Source: Neobacillus drentensis NBRC 102427 (lineage in GTDB: Bacteria > Bacillota > Bacilli > Bacillales > Cytobacillaceae). Taken from it: 42,050 bases of DNA. Below are positions 24,831 through 32,286 of this stretch, one piece after another. The position numbers and the translations under genes are program-made. The stretch spans positions 1-42,050 of the forward strand of contig NZ_BCUX01000044.1 of assembly GCF_001591445.1 (NCBI RefSeq), given 5' to 3'. The notes below the pieces were generated by a model. The model ran no database searches. It saw only the letters and a list, made by a program, of their open reading frames with translations, and had not been told where the DNA came from. The number at the start of each line of letters is the position of its first letter. The first letter of the stretch is position 1.

Positions 24831-24900
24831 GAGAGCGCTATTCAATGATTCGTAGTTTAACATGATTTTGAATCTATGAAAAAAGTGCTCTCTATTTTTG
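24831..24900 (+). terminator. Possible intra-operon attenuating hairpin
   Basis: GAGAGCGCT (24831-24839) can pair with AGTGCTCTC (24884-24892; one wobble) over a 44-base loop, which holds a further ATTCA/TGAAT pairing, and the stem is followed by TATTTTTG. It stands between the hydrolase and hydratase genes, so it could reduce expression of the downstream half. The long loop makes this uncertain. Confidence 0.35.
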
Positions 24901-24917
24901 TTAAAGGAGTGTTTTCT

Positions 24918-25709
24918 ATGAGCAATCGAGTCATTCATCGTGTTCAACATGTATATGAGCTTTTGCTGCAGGCAGAAGCTGCTAAGCAATCGATTACACC
25001 ACTTTCTGATTTATATCCAGAATTATCCGTTGATGAGGCATATCAAGTCCAACTTCTCGCAATTAATGAGAAGGTTGGGAGCGGCGAGCGTATCGTTGGG
25101 AAAAAAATTGGTTTAACCTCTGTTGCCATGCAGCAGTTGCTGGGTGTAGACCAGCCGGATTACGGTCATTTATTGAACTCCATGGAAGTATGTAATAACG
25201 GAATCATCCATTTAGATGACTTGTTCCAGCCAAAGGTGGAAGGGGAGATTGCCTTTGTCCTCCGCAAGGATTTGAAGGGTCCCTCTGTAACTATCGAGGA
25301 TGTCCTTGAGGCGACAGAGTATATCGCACCAGCCTTAGAAATCGTCGATAGCCGGATAAATGACTGGAAGATTACCTTAGCAGACACGATAGCTGATAAT
25401 GCATCCAGCGGATTGTTTGTGATTGGTGATGAGCGATTCAGTTTAACGGATCTCGACTTGCCATCGATTGAAATGAATTTGTTTAAAAATGGTGTCCTGA
25501 TCAATACAGGATATGGTTCAGATGTACTCGGGCATCCTGCTAAATGTGTGGCCTGGCTGGCAAATAAGTTATCCGAATACAATGTCGTTCTGAAAGCAGG
25601 AGAAGTGATTTTATCAGGGGCACTATCTGCAGCCGTGGTGGCGGAAAAGGGGGATCGGTTTACTGCAGGATTTTCACATATTGGTAAGGTGGAAGTTACC
25701 TTTAAGTAA
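24918..25709 (+). CDS. 2-keto-4-pentenoate hydratase (MhpD/BphH/HsaE-like)
   Basis: A 263-residue metal-dependent hydratase of the fumarylacetoacetase-like fold that would add water to 2-hydroxypenta-2,4-dienoate to give 4-hydroxy-2-oxovalerate. Visible family features: GERIVGKKIGLTS near residues 52-64, QPDYGHLL near 76-83, the metal ligands in KVEGEIAFVL and ALEIVDSRI (near 105-140), NASSGLFVIG near 160-169 and the C-terminal AGFSHIGKVEVTF. The frame opens at 24876, but AAAGGAG eight bases before the ATG at 24918 decides the start. The next enzymes of the route (aldolase, acylating aldehyde dehydrogenase) do not follow. Confidence 0.92.
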   Translation: MSNRVIHRVQHVYELLLQAEAAKQSITPLSDLYPELSVDEAYQVQLLAINEKVGSGERIVGKKIGLTSVAMQQLLGVDQPDYGHLLNSMEVCNNGIIHLDDLFQPKVEGEIAFVLRKDLKGPSVTIEDVLEATEYIAPALEIVDSRINDWKITLADTIADNASSGLFVIGDERFSLTDLDLPSIEMNLFKNGVLINTGYGSDVLGHPAKCVAWLANKLSEYNVVLKAGEVILSGALSAAVVAEKGDRFTAGFSHIGKVEVTFK

Positions 25710-25814
25710 ATACCTAAAAGGATCTTTCCATTATTGGGGAGGAAGGGTCTTGAAATTGGGTGAACCGGTAAGATTCGAACGAGGGAAAAGGGTGAAATTT
25801 TAAGGAGGTCCTTT

Positions 25815-27116
25815 ATGGAAAAGAAGAAAAATGAAGTATCAAAAAAAACATGGGTGATCATCTTCTTGTTATTTTTATTAACGGTCATTAGTAATGCCGA
25901 TAAGGCGATTATTGGATTTGCCTCAGTATCAATCATCAAGGAATTAGGATTATCGCCCGAGCAATGGGGAGTTGTTGGGAGTGTTTTCTTCTTACTATAT
26001 TCGCTTTCAGCAGTTTTAGGCGGCAGTCTTGCGGATAAAATTGGAGCGAAAAAAGTCATTGCCGGTATGGTCGCACTTTGGTCCATCGTTCAATTCTCAA
26101 CAATCTTTGTCAGCAGTTTTACTTATTTATTGGTAACCCGAATCATTTTAGGGGCTGGGGAAGGCCCGTCTTACGCATTAGCGATGACAGCAGCTTCCAA
26201 GTATCTTCCTAAAGAAAAGTTGGGGATTGGGTTAACATTGGTCTCAGTTGGCGGACCGCTTGGTGTCGCCATTTCAGCCCCTGCCTTAATGCACCTCATC
26301 ATAAATTATGGCTGGCGTTCGGCGTTTATTTCAACTGGGGTGGTAGGCTTTCTTTGGATTATCGTGTGGTTATGGATTGCAAAAGAGAAGGCAGTTACAG
26401 ATACTGAACTTGTTGAAACAAAAGGGAGTGCACAGTTATCCCCTATTCAGACCGAAACAAAATTCACCTCTGTCTTGTTTTCAAAAAATTTCATCTTAGT
26501 TGCCCTATGTGGTTTTGCTACGTATTGGTCCTTTACGATTGGGCTGAATTGGCTTCCCAATTATTTAGAAAATGTCCGCCATCTAAGCGAAGGAACTTTA
26601 AAAATTGTCGTAGCCTTGCCTTGGATTATGATTACCCTTTCTCAAATAATCTTTTCAACCATTTCTGACCGACTTTATCATAAGACGAAAAGTATGGTAA
26701 AGGGACGCATTTTTGTCCTTGGACCAGTCATGTTAGCCGGAGCAGTCAGTTATTTTGTTGGAGCCATGGTGAGCTCTAATATTCTTGCTATTGTTTTATT
26801 ATCACTTGGTTTGACGTTTGGATGTATTACCTTGGTTATGGGTCCTGCAATTCTAGTAGATTTAGTTTCACCTAAACATCAAGGTAAAATTCAAGGATGG
26901 TTTATGGCGCTTACTTCGTTGGGGGGGATTGTCGGACCCTATGTAACAGGTTATTTCATTGAACACTCAGCCAATCCAGCCGTTGGGTTCCAATACGCGT
27001 TCCAGTTATGCGGGTTGATTCTTCTTGCTTTCGGTGGATTAGTTTGGCTGGCCGTTCGTCCAAAGAAAACTGAAGATTCCGCCTCCTTGGATATAAATTC
27101 ATCAAATGTTATCTAG
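25815..27116 (+). CDS. MFS transporter, probable aromatic acid importer
   Basis: A 433-residue major facilitator with 12 predicted membrane segments and a central hydrophilic loop (about residues 195-220). Family motifs: SLADKIGAKK in the loop between helices 2 and 3 (motif A, near 77-86), RIILGAGEGPSYALAMTA in helix 4 (near 113-130) and the R-x-F/D-x-x-G arrangement typical of the anion:cation symporter group (ExuT, HpaX, MhpT relatives). As the last gene of the catabolic operon it most likely brings in the aromatic substrate. AAGGAGG stands 7 bases before the ATG. The exact substrate cannot be read from sequence. Confidence 0.88.
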   Translation: MEKKKNEVSKKTWVIIFLLFLLTVISNADKAIIGFASVSIIKELGLSPEQWGVVGSVFFLLYSLSAVLGGSLADKIGAKKVIAGMVALWSIVQFSTIFVSSFTYLLVTRIILGAGEGPSYALAMTAASKYLPKEKLGIGLTLVSVGGPLGVAISAPALMHLIINYGWRSAFISTGVVGFLWIIVWLWIAKEKAVTDTELVETKGSAQLSPIQTETKFTSVLFSKNFILVALCGFATYWSFTIGLNWLPNYLENVRHLSEGTLKIVVALPWIMITLSQIIFSTISDRLYHKTKSMVKGRIFVLGPVMLAGAVSYFVGAMVSSNILAIVLLSLGLTFGCITLVMGPAILVDLVSPKHQGKIQGWFMALTSLGGIVGPYVTGYFIEHSANPAVGFQYAFQLCGLILLAFGGLVWLAVRPKKTEDSASLDINSSNVI

Positions 27117-27125
27117 AAATAAAGT

Positions 27126-27156
27126 AAAAAGCGAACAGTGACACTGTTCGCTTTTT
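27126..27156. terminator. Bidirectional terminator between convergent transporter genes
   Basis: AAAAAGCGAACAGTG and CACTGTTCGCTTTTT are perfect inverted repeats separated by a single base (27141). The right end touches the stop codon of the leftward MFS gene at 27155-27157. It should end both transcripts. Confidence 0.9.
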
Positions 27157-28360
27157 AAATATATCGATTGCGGCCTGATAACATCCCAAATACCATAACG
27201 ACTACAGAAATAAGGATGAGTGCGATAAGTGGAACGGTCCATACATGAGTCTTATCAAATAAAAAGCCAATGAAGAAGGGGCCCACGGCTGCAAGGATAT
27301 AGCCAGAGGATTGTGCCATTCCAGATAACTCGGCCGCCTGACGTGCATTCTTCGTGCGAAGTCCGATATAGGTTAGAGATAATGGAAAGATTCCTCCCAA
27401 GGCAATTCCAATAAAAACAATGCTAAGGATTAAAATCGGATAGGATGAACCAAACAGTAATCCGCCAAAACCAATAATGGAGCACATGCTTAATATCATG
27501 GCTATCCATTTTTGTGATTGAAGACGTCCGGCAATGACAGGTATGAAGAAACTGAATGGCAATCCAACTAATTGAGAAATGGAAAGCATCCACCCGGCGG
27601 TCTCCATACTCATTCCATGACTATGAAGGATTTCTGGTAGCCAGGAAATCGTTACATAAAATAAAAAAGACTGAAGCCCCATAAAAATGGCAATTTGCCA
27701 TGCAAGTGGGGAACGCCACATTTGAGTAGTGCTTGAACCCATCCTTTTTATTTCGGATGGACTTCCATGATTGTTTTTAAAAATAAAGGCCCACACCAAG
27801 ATAGCTAGGACGACTGGAATTCCCCAGACGATTAAAGCTCCTTGCCAACCAAGGTTCATGCCGACTGCTAATGGAACACTTACCCCTGACGCAAATGAGG
27901 CGAACAATCCCATTGAAGTGGAATAAACACTTGTCATAAGACCGAATTTCTGTGGGAATTTTTCCTTCGCAACGGCTGGCAGAAGAACATTTCCGACGGC
28001 TATGCCCACTCCAACAAAAAGTGTCCCAGTAAAAAGGAAAAATGTCATTGGAATGAATCTTAGACCTATTCCGATTAATAGTAAGAATAAACCTGTCAGC
28101 AAAGTCAGCTCATTGGTTAAGCGATTGGCGATTTTTGGAACAATGGGTGACATGATGGAAAAAACCAATAAGGGCAAACTCATTAATAAACCTGCACTCC
28201 AGTGGGCAAGTCCAACATCCTTCTGAATCATTCCAACTAACGGTCCTAAGGAAGTGATAGCTGGGCGTAAATTAAAAGCTACGAGAATAATGCCAGCAAC
28301 GAGCCAAAATGTATCAGTCGATTTTGTATGTGTATATGATTTTGATTTTAGTAACTCCAA
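27155..28360 (-). CDS. MFS transporter, CynX/NimT family
   Basis: A 401-residue major facilitator with 12 predicted membrane segments. The N-terminal FNLRPAITSLGPLVGMIQKD near residues 29-48 is the family signature of CynX/NimT proteins (cyanate, 2-nitroimidazole and similar small anions). GIAVGNVLLPAVAKEKFP near 118-135 and GIALGGIFPLSLTYIGLRT in the second half are also characteristic. A GTG at 28375 lies inside the ribosome binding site GGGAGG; the TTG at 28360, 7 bases behind it, is the better start. Substrate unknown. It is divergent from the DMT/Crp cluster. Confidence 0.87.
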   Translation of the reverse strand: MELLKSKSYTHTKSTDTFWLVAGIILVAFNLRPAITSLGPLVGMIQKDVGLAHWSAGLLMSLPLLVFSIMSPIVPKIANRLTNELTLLTGLFLLLIGIGLRFIPMTFFLFTGTLFVGVGIAVGNVLLPAVAKEKFPQKFGLMTSVYSTSMGLFASFASGVSVPLAVGMNLGWQGALIVWGIPVVLAILVWAFIFKNNHGSPSEIKRMGSSTTQMWRSPLAWQIAIFMGLQSFLFYVTISWLPEILHSHGMSMETAGWMLSISQLVGLPFSFFIPVIAGRLQSQKWIAMILSMCSIIGFGGLLFGSSYPILILSIVFIGIALGGIFPLSLTYIGLRTKNARQAAELSGMAQSSGYILAAVGPFFIGFLFDKTHVWTVPLIALILISVVVMVFGMLSGRNRYI

Positions 28361-28457
28361 AAATAAACCTCCCACTCTTTAAACAAACTTTCTCCAGTAT
28401 ATCATAGTGGACAGTACGAGAGAAGAATGAGTCTTCCTCCAAAATTTTTACAGTTTG

Positions 28458-28471
28458 AGGACATATGTCCT
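28458..28471. promoter_or_regulatory. Perfect 14-bp palindrome, candidate Crp/Fnr-type operator
   Basis: AGGACATATGTCCT is a perfect palindrome in the divergent region before the first DMT gene. A -10-like TAATAT lies at 28497-28502, which would place the palindrome centre near -43, close to the class II activator position. The YeiL-like regulator two genes away is the obvious candidate to bind it (inference). Confidence 0.45.
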
Positions 28472-28533
28472 ATCCAGACTACTTGGAAATATCCTTTAAT
28501 ATAGAGAGAAATCTATTATTAGGGGAGAAAATA

Positions 28534-28959
28534 ATGAAGGGAATTATCTTTGCATTTATAGGCGGGGCCTTTATTACCCTGCAAGGGATTGCCAATACAC
28601 GGATTAGCGGAGACATTGGCACCTGGCAAGCAGCGACCATTACCCAGTTCACTGGTTTTATCATGGCATTTATCATTTTAATGTTCGTTCGAGATAGTAA
28701 TTGGAAGGACTTCAAACAAGTGAAACCTTTATATTTGATTGGGGGCGCTTTTGCGGCGATTGTTATTTTTAGCAATGTCGCCTCTATTCAGAGGATCGGC
28801 GTGACCCTTAGTATATCGGCCATCCTAATTGCTCAGCTAATCATTACTTTTATCATCGACAGTAACGGCTGGTTCGGCCTGAAGAAGCAAAAGGTGAAGC
28901 TGCCACAATTGATTGGCATCGGGATGATGATTGCTGGTGTGGTCATCCTAAGGTCATAA
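28534..28959 (+). CDS. DMT-family transporter, short DUF606 (YdcZ-like) type, first copy
   Basis: A 141-residue, almost wholly hydrophobic protein with five likely membrane segments. It begins GIIFAFIGGAFITLQGIANTR, the family signature of short DMT proteins of the DUF606 group, which pair or form dimers to make a full transporter. A frame extends to 28465, but AGGGGA before the ATG at 28534 and the start of the hydrophobic segment decide the start. It precedes a YeiL-like regulator, and a second, related DMT gene follows it. Substrate unknown. Confidence 0.85.
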   Translation: MKGIIFAFIGGAFITLQGIANTRISGDIGTWQAATITQFTGFIMAFIILMFVRDSNWKDFKQVKPLYLIGGAFAAIVIFSNVASIQRIGVTLSISAILIAQLIITFIIDSNGWFGLKKQKVKLPQLIGIGMMIAGVVILRS

Positions 28960-28999
28960 CCGCCAAGCATATTGCACGTAAATACGGGGGTGAATCCGA

Positions 29000-29695
29000 G
29001 TGAAGGAACTAAACGATCAGGAGCAATTGCTCGCTTATCTACAGACATACAAATTAGATTCGATATTTCATGAACCATTGATTCCGCATTTGTCGCTGGT
29101 CAGCTTTGACCAGGGCGAACTCATCTGTTCCCAAGGGGAGACTTCACAGTACTTGTATGTCCTTGTTAAAGGAAAGGTCAAAATCTATACCAGTTCGCCT
29201 GAGGGAAAAACACTGATTCTTTCTTTTAAACAACCGTTGGAAGTGATCGGAGATATTGAGTATGTCCGTGGCATTGAAATTATTAACACGGTGGAGGCAG
29301 TATCGTCGGTTTGCATGATTGGGATTCACCATCGCTGGTTGAAGAAATTTGGAAGCGACCATGCCCCACTGCTGCAATTTTTATTGGATATTATCACCAA
29401 GAAGTTTCATCTAAAAAGCAATTCAATGAGTTTTAATATTATGTATCCTGTCGAGGTACGTTTGGCTAGTTATTTATTGTCTGTATCCTTTGATGAATCA
29501 GATTCACAGGATAAAGACCAGCTGCGGATCAGTATCAAAGATGCAGCCAATTTAATCGGAACGAGTTACCGCCATTTAAATCGGGTCATCACCCAATTTT
29601 GCGAAGATGGTCTAATTGAGCGGAAGCGAGGTTCCATTTTGGTGAAGGATCGGAAGGGATTAAGGGATCTCGCAGGAGATAATATTTACGAATGA
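29000..29695 (+). CDS. Crp/Fnr-family regulator, YeiL-like
   Basis: A 231-residue protein with an N-terminal cyclic-nucleotide-type beta-roll (about residues 25-125, YLYVLVKGKVKIY, EVIGDIEYV) and a C-terminal winged helix (about 150-220). The helix-turn-helix stretch IGTSYRHLNRVITQFCEDGL resembles E. coli YeiL (GVSYRHL..V..QF..DGL), and the following IERKRGSILVKDRKGLRDLA fits too. It has too few Cys (29 region and one near 100, one near 195) to argue for a YeiL-type iron-sulfur cluster. GTG start with GGGGGTG upstream. Between two DMT genes on the same strand, so it probably controls them. Confidence 0.88.
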   Translation: MKELNDQEQLLAYLQTYKLDSIFHEPLIPHLSLVSFDQGELICSQGETSQYLYVLVKGKVKIYTSSPEGKTLILSFKQPLEVIGDIEYVRGIEIINTVEAVSSVCMIGIHHRWLKKFGSDHAPLLQFLLDIITKKFHLKSNSMSFNIMYPVEVRLASYLLSVSFDESDSQDKDQLRISIKDAANLIGTSYRHLNRVITQFCEDGLIERKRGSILVKDRKGLRDLAGDNIYE

Positions 29696-29731
29696 ATCTT
29701 GATAAATATCAACACAGGGGAGAGAAATTGG

Positions 29732-30235
29732 ATGATTCTAGGATTATTGTTTGCAATTATTGCCGGTGCGCTGGTAGCTTTGCAAAATATTTTTAACAGT
29801 AAGGTCAATGAACGTGCGGGTTCATGGGCAACAACTACCTTAGTATTAGGGCTGGGCTTTCTCGCATCGCTGACGTTCGGTCTCCTCTTTGAGGGTAAAC
29901 AGTTATTTCACTTAGAAAATATGAAGCTGTGGTACTGGTTTAGCGGATTGATCGGAGTCGGTGTGGTGGTTTGTCTCGTCCAAGGGATCAAAAGGTTGGG
30001 ACCAACGTATGCCATCGTGATTGCGCTGACCTCTCAGCTCCTGATTGCTCTATTGGGGGACACGTTAGGCTGGCTTGGGTTGGCGAAAGTCCCGTTTACT
30101 TTCAATCAGCTGCTGGGTGTGCTGGTTATCGTGGGCGGAATTATCGTCTTTAAATTTGGCGGTAGCTTTGAGAAACAGAAGGTGTTTACCTTGCCGTTTG
30201 TGAAAGGGAATAAAGTTTCCGAAGTTCAAAAGTAG
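29732..30235 (+). CDS. DMT-family transporter, short DUF606 (YdcZ-like) type, second copy
   Basis: A 167-residue hydrophobic protein with five likely membrane segments, related to the gene at 28534: ILGLLFAIIAGALVALQNIFNSK at the N-terminus (written here as its first 20 or so residues) parallels GIIFAFIGGAFITLQGIANT there, and ALTSQLLIALLGDTLGWLGL parallels LIAQLIITFIIDSNGWFGLK. The two probably form a heterodimer. The frame opens at a TTG at 29699, but the ATG at 29732 behind AGGGGAGA is the natural start. It ends with a charged 20-residue tail. Confidence 0.84.
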   Translation: MILGLLFAIIAGALVALQNIFNSKVNERAGSWATTTLVLGLGFLASLTFGLLFEGKQLFHLENMKLWYWFSGLIGVGVVVCLVQGIKRLGPTYAIVIALTSQLLIALLGDTLGWLGLAKVPFTFNQLLGVLVIVGGIIVFKFGGSFEKQKVFTLPFVKGNKVSEVQK

Positions 30236-30248
30236 TTAGTTTTTTAGG

Positions 30249-30283
30249 GAATCGTTTCAGGAAATTGGAACGGTTCTTTTTTT
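30249..30283 (+). terminator. Terminator after the second DMT gene
   Basis: GAATCGTTTC (30249-30258) pairs with GGAACGGTTC (30267-30276, with wobble pairs) around an 8-nt loop, followed by seven T. Confidence 0.75.
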
Positions 30284-30388
30284 ACGATAAGATACCCCTT
30301 TTAATTTACCCAACCCTCGATTTTTACAGCCTTACGGTAAGATTAAAGGGTTCCGTTTTCGGGTGCTTTCTTAATAAATGACACAAGA

Positions 30389-30416
30389 AATGACGTATGA
30401 ATTGGCATACGTCATT
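30389..30416 (+). terminator. Perfect 11-bp hairpin, terminator-like
   Basis: AATGACGTATG (30389-30399) and CATACGTCATT (30406-30416) enclose AATTGG and are followed by CTCTTTATTT. It sits in the place where the interspersed repeat normally has its central hairpin, after gggtgctttc at 30361. Confidence 0.55.
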
Positions 30417-30613
30417 CTCTTTATTTATCAGGGTTTCTGCGAGCTTTTAATGAATTTGACATAGCAATTGACATTATTTTTTATGAGGACAAAAAGGGTT
30501 GTACAATTAAAAAATAAGGTCAAAACTAATGTCAATTTAAGTGTCGTTTGTTGTGCCAGTATTATGGCAGCCTTGTTCAACTAAAGGGGCAGTTTAGTGG
30601 AAGAAAAATATTT

Positions 30614-30652
30614 ACCATAATATACATAGATAAACTATGCATATTATGGTAT
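30614..30652. repeat. 39-base inverted repeat upstream of small gene
   Basis: TACCATAATATACATAG and CTATGCATATTATGGTA form a 17-bp stem with one mismatch around a 5-base ATAAA loop. No T-run follows. It lies about 80 bases before the small membrane protein with an ATT start and could be an operator, an mRNA leader hairpin or the remains of a small mobile element. Confidence 0.6.
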
Positions 30653-30734
30653 AGTCATACTGCTATTGGAAAATATTGCATTATTATAAGTAATATAAAT
30701 TACCTTTGGTAAATAATGATGGGAGGGCTTCGAC

Positions 30735-30887
30735 ATTAATAATTTAATTGATAAAGTTACAATTGGATGTATTATTCTTACGTTAGTATTGTGTTTAGTA
30801 ATACCGTTAGTGGCAGTTTTTATTTTTGGCTTCTTATTGCCCGAAGCAGGTACTCCACCACTTCTACCTTGGTTTTATAATGAATAA
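30735..30887 (+). CDS. Small membrane protein with apparent ATT start
   Basis: A 50-residue frame: one strong membrane segment (TIGCIILTLVLCLVIPLVAV and on) followed by a Pro-rich end LPEAGTPPLLPWFYNE. GGGAGGG (30721-30727) stands 7 bases before ATT at 30735; a stop codon is in frame just upstream (30717), and no ATG, GTG or TTG is available before the hydrophobic segment. ATT is a rare initiation codon best known from infC, so either this gene uses it or an ATG was lost by mutation. No family recognised. Co-directional with the small gene at 30995. Confidence 0.45.
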   Translation: MNNLIDKVTIGCIILTLVLCLVIPLVAVFIFGFLLPEAGTPPLLPWFYNE

Positions 30888-30994
30888 TAGGTTTTTTGGG
30901 AAGTGTATTTTCGGAATATTATGTTAGTAGTTATATAGAGCTATTGAGCTAACAGAGTAGATTAGTTTTACAAATAAAAAAATGAGGTGCTGTA

Positions 30995-31201
30995 GTGGGA
31001 TTTTATTATTTTATAATTCTTTTTATAGGGCTTTTTCTTATTTTAGGAGCAGGATTACAGGCGTTTAAACATAATTCATTCTCAAAAATAAGGGTTATAT
31101 TTTTAAGTGTTATTGGTTTTCTGTTAATTGGTTTATCAATTTTTTTATTTACACCAGGTAGCTCGGATATTATCGCTGAACTTTTGAGATTGAATGAATA
31201 G
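30995..31201 (+). CDS. Small two-helix membrane protein, unrecognised
   Basis: A 68-residue hydrophobic protein with two predicted membrane segments (about 3-23 and 34-52) separated by a short basic loop (KHNSFSKIR) and ending in a short acidic tail. GTG start with GAGGTG 5 bases upstream. I do not recognise a family. It follows the ATT-start small gene by about 100 bases and the two may be one transcript. Confidence 0.55.
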   Translation: MGFYYFIILFIGLFLILGAGLQAFKHNSFSKIRVIFLSVIGFLLIGLSIFLFTPGSSDIIAELLRLNE

Positions 31202-31207
31202 AAAATA

Positions 31208-31287
31208 TTAAACTAAAGGGTGCTATTCTTCAAGAAGGAGAATAGCCTCTTCTTATTGAAGTAAAGGGGCAGGTTAGCCCAATAAGG
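31208..31287 (+). repeat. Interspersed repeat, copy A (GGGTGCT ... GGCAGGTTAG)
   Basis: The left end AACTAAAGGGTGCTATTCTT and the right end TTCTTATTGAAGTAAAGGGG followed by CAGGTTAGCCCAATAAGG match the other copies at 32287-32375 and 40845-40941. The centre holds its own hairpin GCTATTCT/AGAATAGC (31222-31229 with 31239-31246). It lies between two small genes. Confidence 0.7.
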
Positions 31288-31320
31288 CAATAATTATCTC
31301 AGGGAGAGCAGAGGTTGAGT

Positions 31321-31620
31321 ATGAAACAATTATATTTTTCATTAAATGAAGCAGGTTTGATTTTTAAGGGGCAAACAGCTCTTGCTCAGGAGGATGTTGA
31401 TTACATTCTTCTTGAAACCTATGAGAATGGAACAACAACATCAGTGGATGTGAATACATTCGAAAAGCTTTTCGGGGATGTAGAAGGAAATCCGACCTAT
31501 GAAGCATTGTCGGGTTCCCATACTTTTATATTGGGAGATACGAAATACACTATGACTGCTGAGGAAATGGGTTATCAAAAGTATTTCGACCAATGGAAAG
31601 AGCAAGGATTGTTTAACTAA
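31321..31620 (+). CDS. Small acidic cytoplasmic protein, unrecognised
   Basis: A 99-residue soluble, acidic protein with no signal peptide or membrane segment. It starts MKQLYFSLNEAGLIFKG and ends EEMGYQKYFDQWKEQGLFN. Mixed alpha/beta composition. GAGG stands 8 bases before the ATG at 31321; an in-frame TTG at 31315 is too close to it. No family is recognised. Repeat copy A lies just upstream, so it probably begins its own transcript. Confidence 0.6.
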   Translation: MKQLYFSLNEAGLIFKGQTALAQEDVDYILLETYENGTTTSVDVNTFEKLFGDVEGNPTYEALSGSHTFILGDTKYTMTAEEMGYQKYFDQWKEQGLFN

Positions 31621-31743
31621 TTAGGCGGGTTTGTGGAAAAGGATAACTGAGGGTATTGTCAATACAAATCGTTTGATAACGAATCAATAATAATTACAGG
31701 TAGAATAATATCTCTAAGAAAATAAACTTTAGAGGTGAATTTA

Positions 31744-32247
31744 TTGCGATTTATAATACTTTTATTTTTACTAATGCTTTTTAATAACAATCCCTCAATA
31801 GCAGCTACAAAACAACTCAATCCTTTAGAAAGCCAGTTAATGTCTTTTATGAATGGTTTGCACGTAGGCGAACCGAAACAAGCCGTTGAATTGTGGATAT
31901 TAGGCGTGAATAATCGAAGTGGTGCTGTTCAATATGCAATGTTGTCCCCTTGGCTACAAAAAGATTCAAGGAGAAAATTTGAGCAAACACGTTGGGTGAC
32001 AGGTCAGTCAAGCCCTTCGGTTAGTAACTTTCGTTTTACCAAAGTAGAAAAGCTTAGCGAATCCAAAATGCGGTATACCGTTAAATACGATTTATGGGCA
32101 TCATATGGAGATTTTGGTGGTGGGCAGAAGATTATAACCGTGGAAAAGAATCTAGAACCATTTAGAGAGTATTGGTTTATTTCATCAATAACAACGAAAT
32201 ATAATCAATGGGAAGCATTTACCCCATCCGAGACAGTATTAAAATAG
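31744..32247 (+). CDS. Secreted protein of unknown function with signal peptide
   Basis: A 167-residue protein with a Sec-type signal peptide: positive start, hydrophobic core FIILLFLLMLF and a likely cut after SIAA. The mature part has about 140 residues with WILGVNNRSGAVQYAMLSPWL and WVTGQSSPSVSNFRFTKVEK, an alternation that suggests an NTF2-like or cystatin-like alpha+beta fold (inference). There is no lipobox Cys, so it is released or loosely cell-wall bound. AGAGGTG lies 6 bases before the TTG at 31744; a GTG nine bases earlier is part of that site. The function is unknown; Bacillus has similar uncharacterised exported proteins. Confidence 0.65.
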   Translation: MRFIILLFLLMLFNNNPSIAATKQLNPLESQLMSFMNGLHVGEPKQAVELWILGVNNRSGAVQYAMLSPWLQKDSRRKFEQTRWVTGQSSPSVSNFRFTKVEKLSESKMRYTVKYDLWASYGDFGGGQKIITVEKNLEPFREYWFISSITTKYNQWEAFTPSETVLK

Positions 32248-32286
32248 AGCATTGCAGTTTCTCCTTTTTGAGTTTGTGAATAAATC

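Larger units (their letters stand above)
30284..30734. other. Gene-free stretch with hairpins and repeat pieces
   Basis: No gene is seen. It contains a left-end-like repeat copy (about 30358-30380), a perfect hairpin at 30389-30416, a right-end-like repeat copy (30574-30603) and a large hairpin at 30614-30652. The DNA is A+T-rich. The first small gene follows at 30735. Confidence 0.5.

Noticed and set aside
25166..26086. 306-codon frame on the minus strand
   Set aside because: It runs antisense to the well-supported hydratase and MFS genes and across their gap, with a low-complexity Ser/Thr/Pro-rich product and no recognisable domain.
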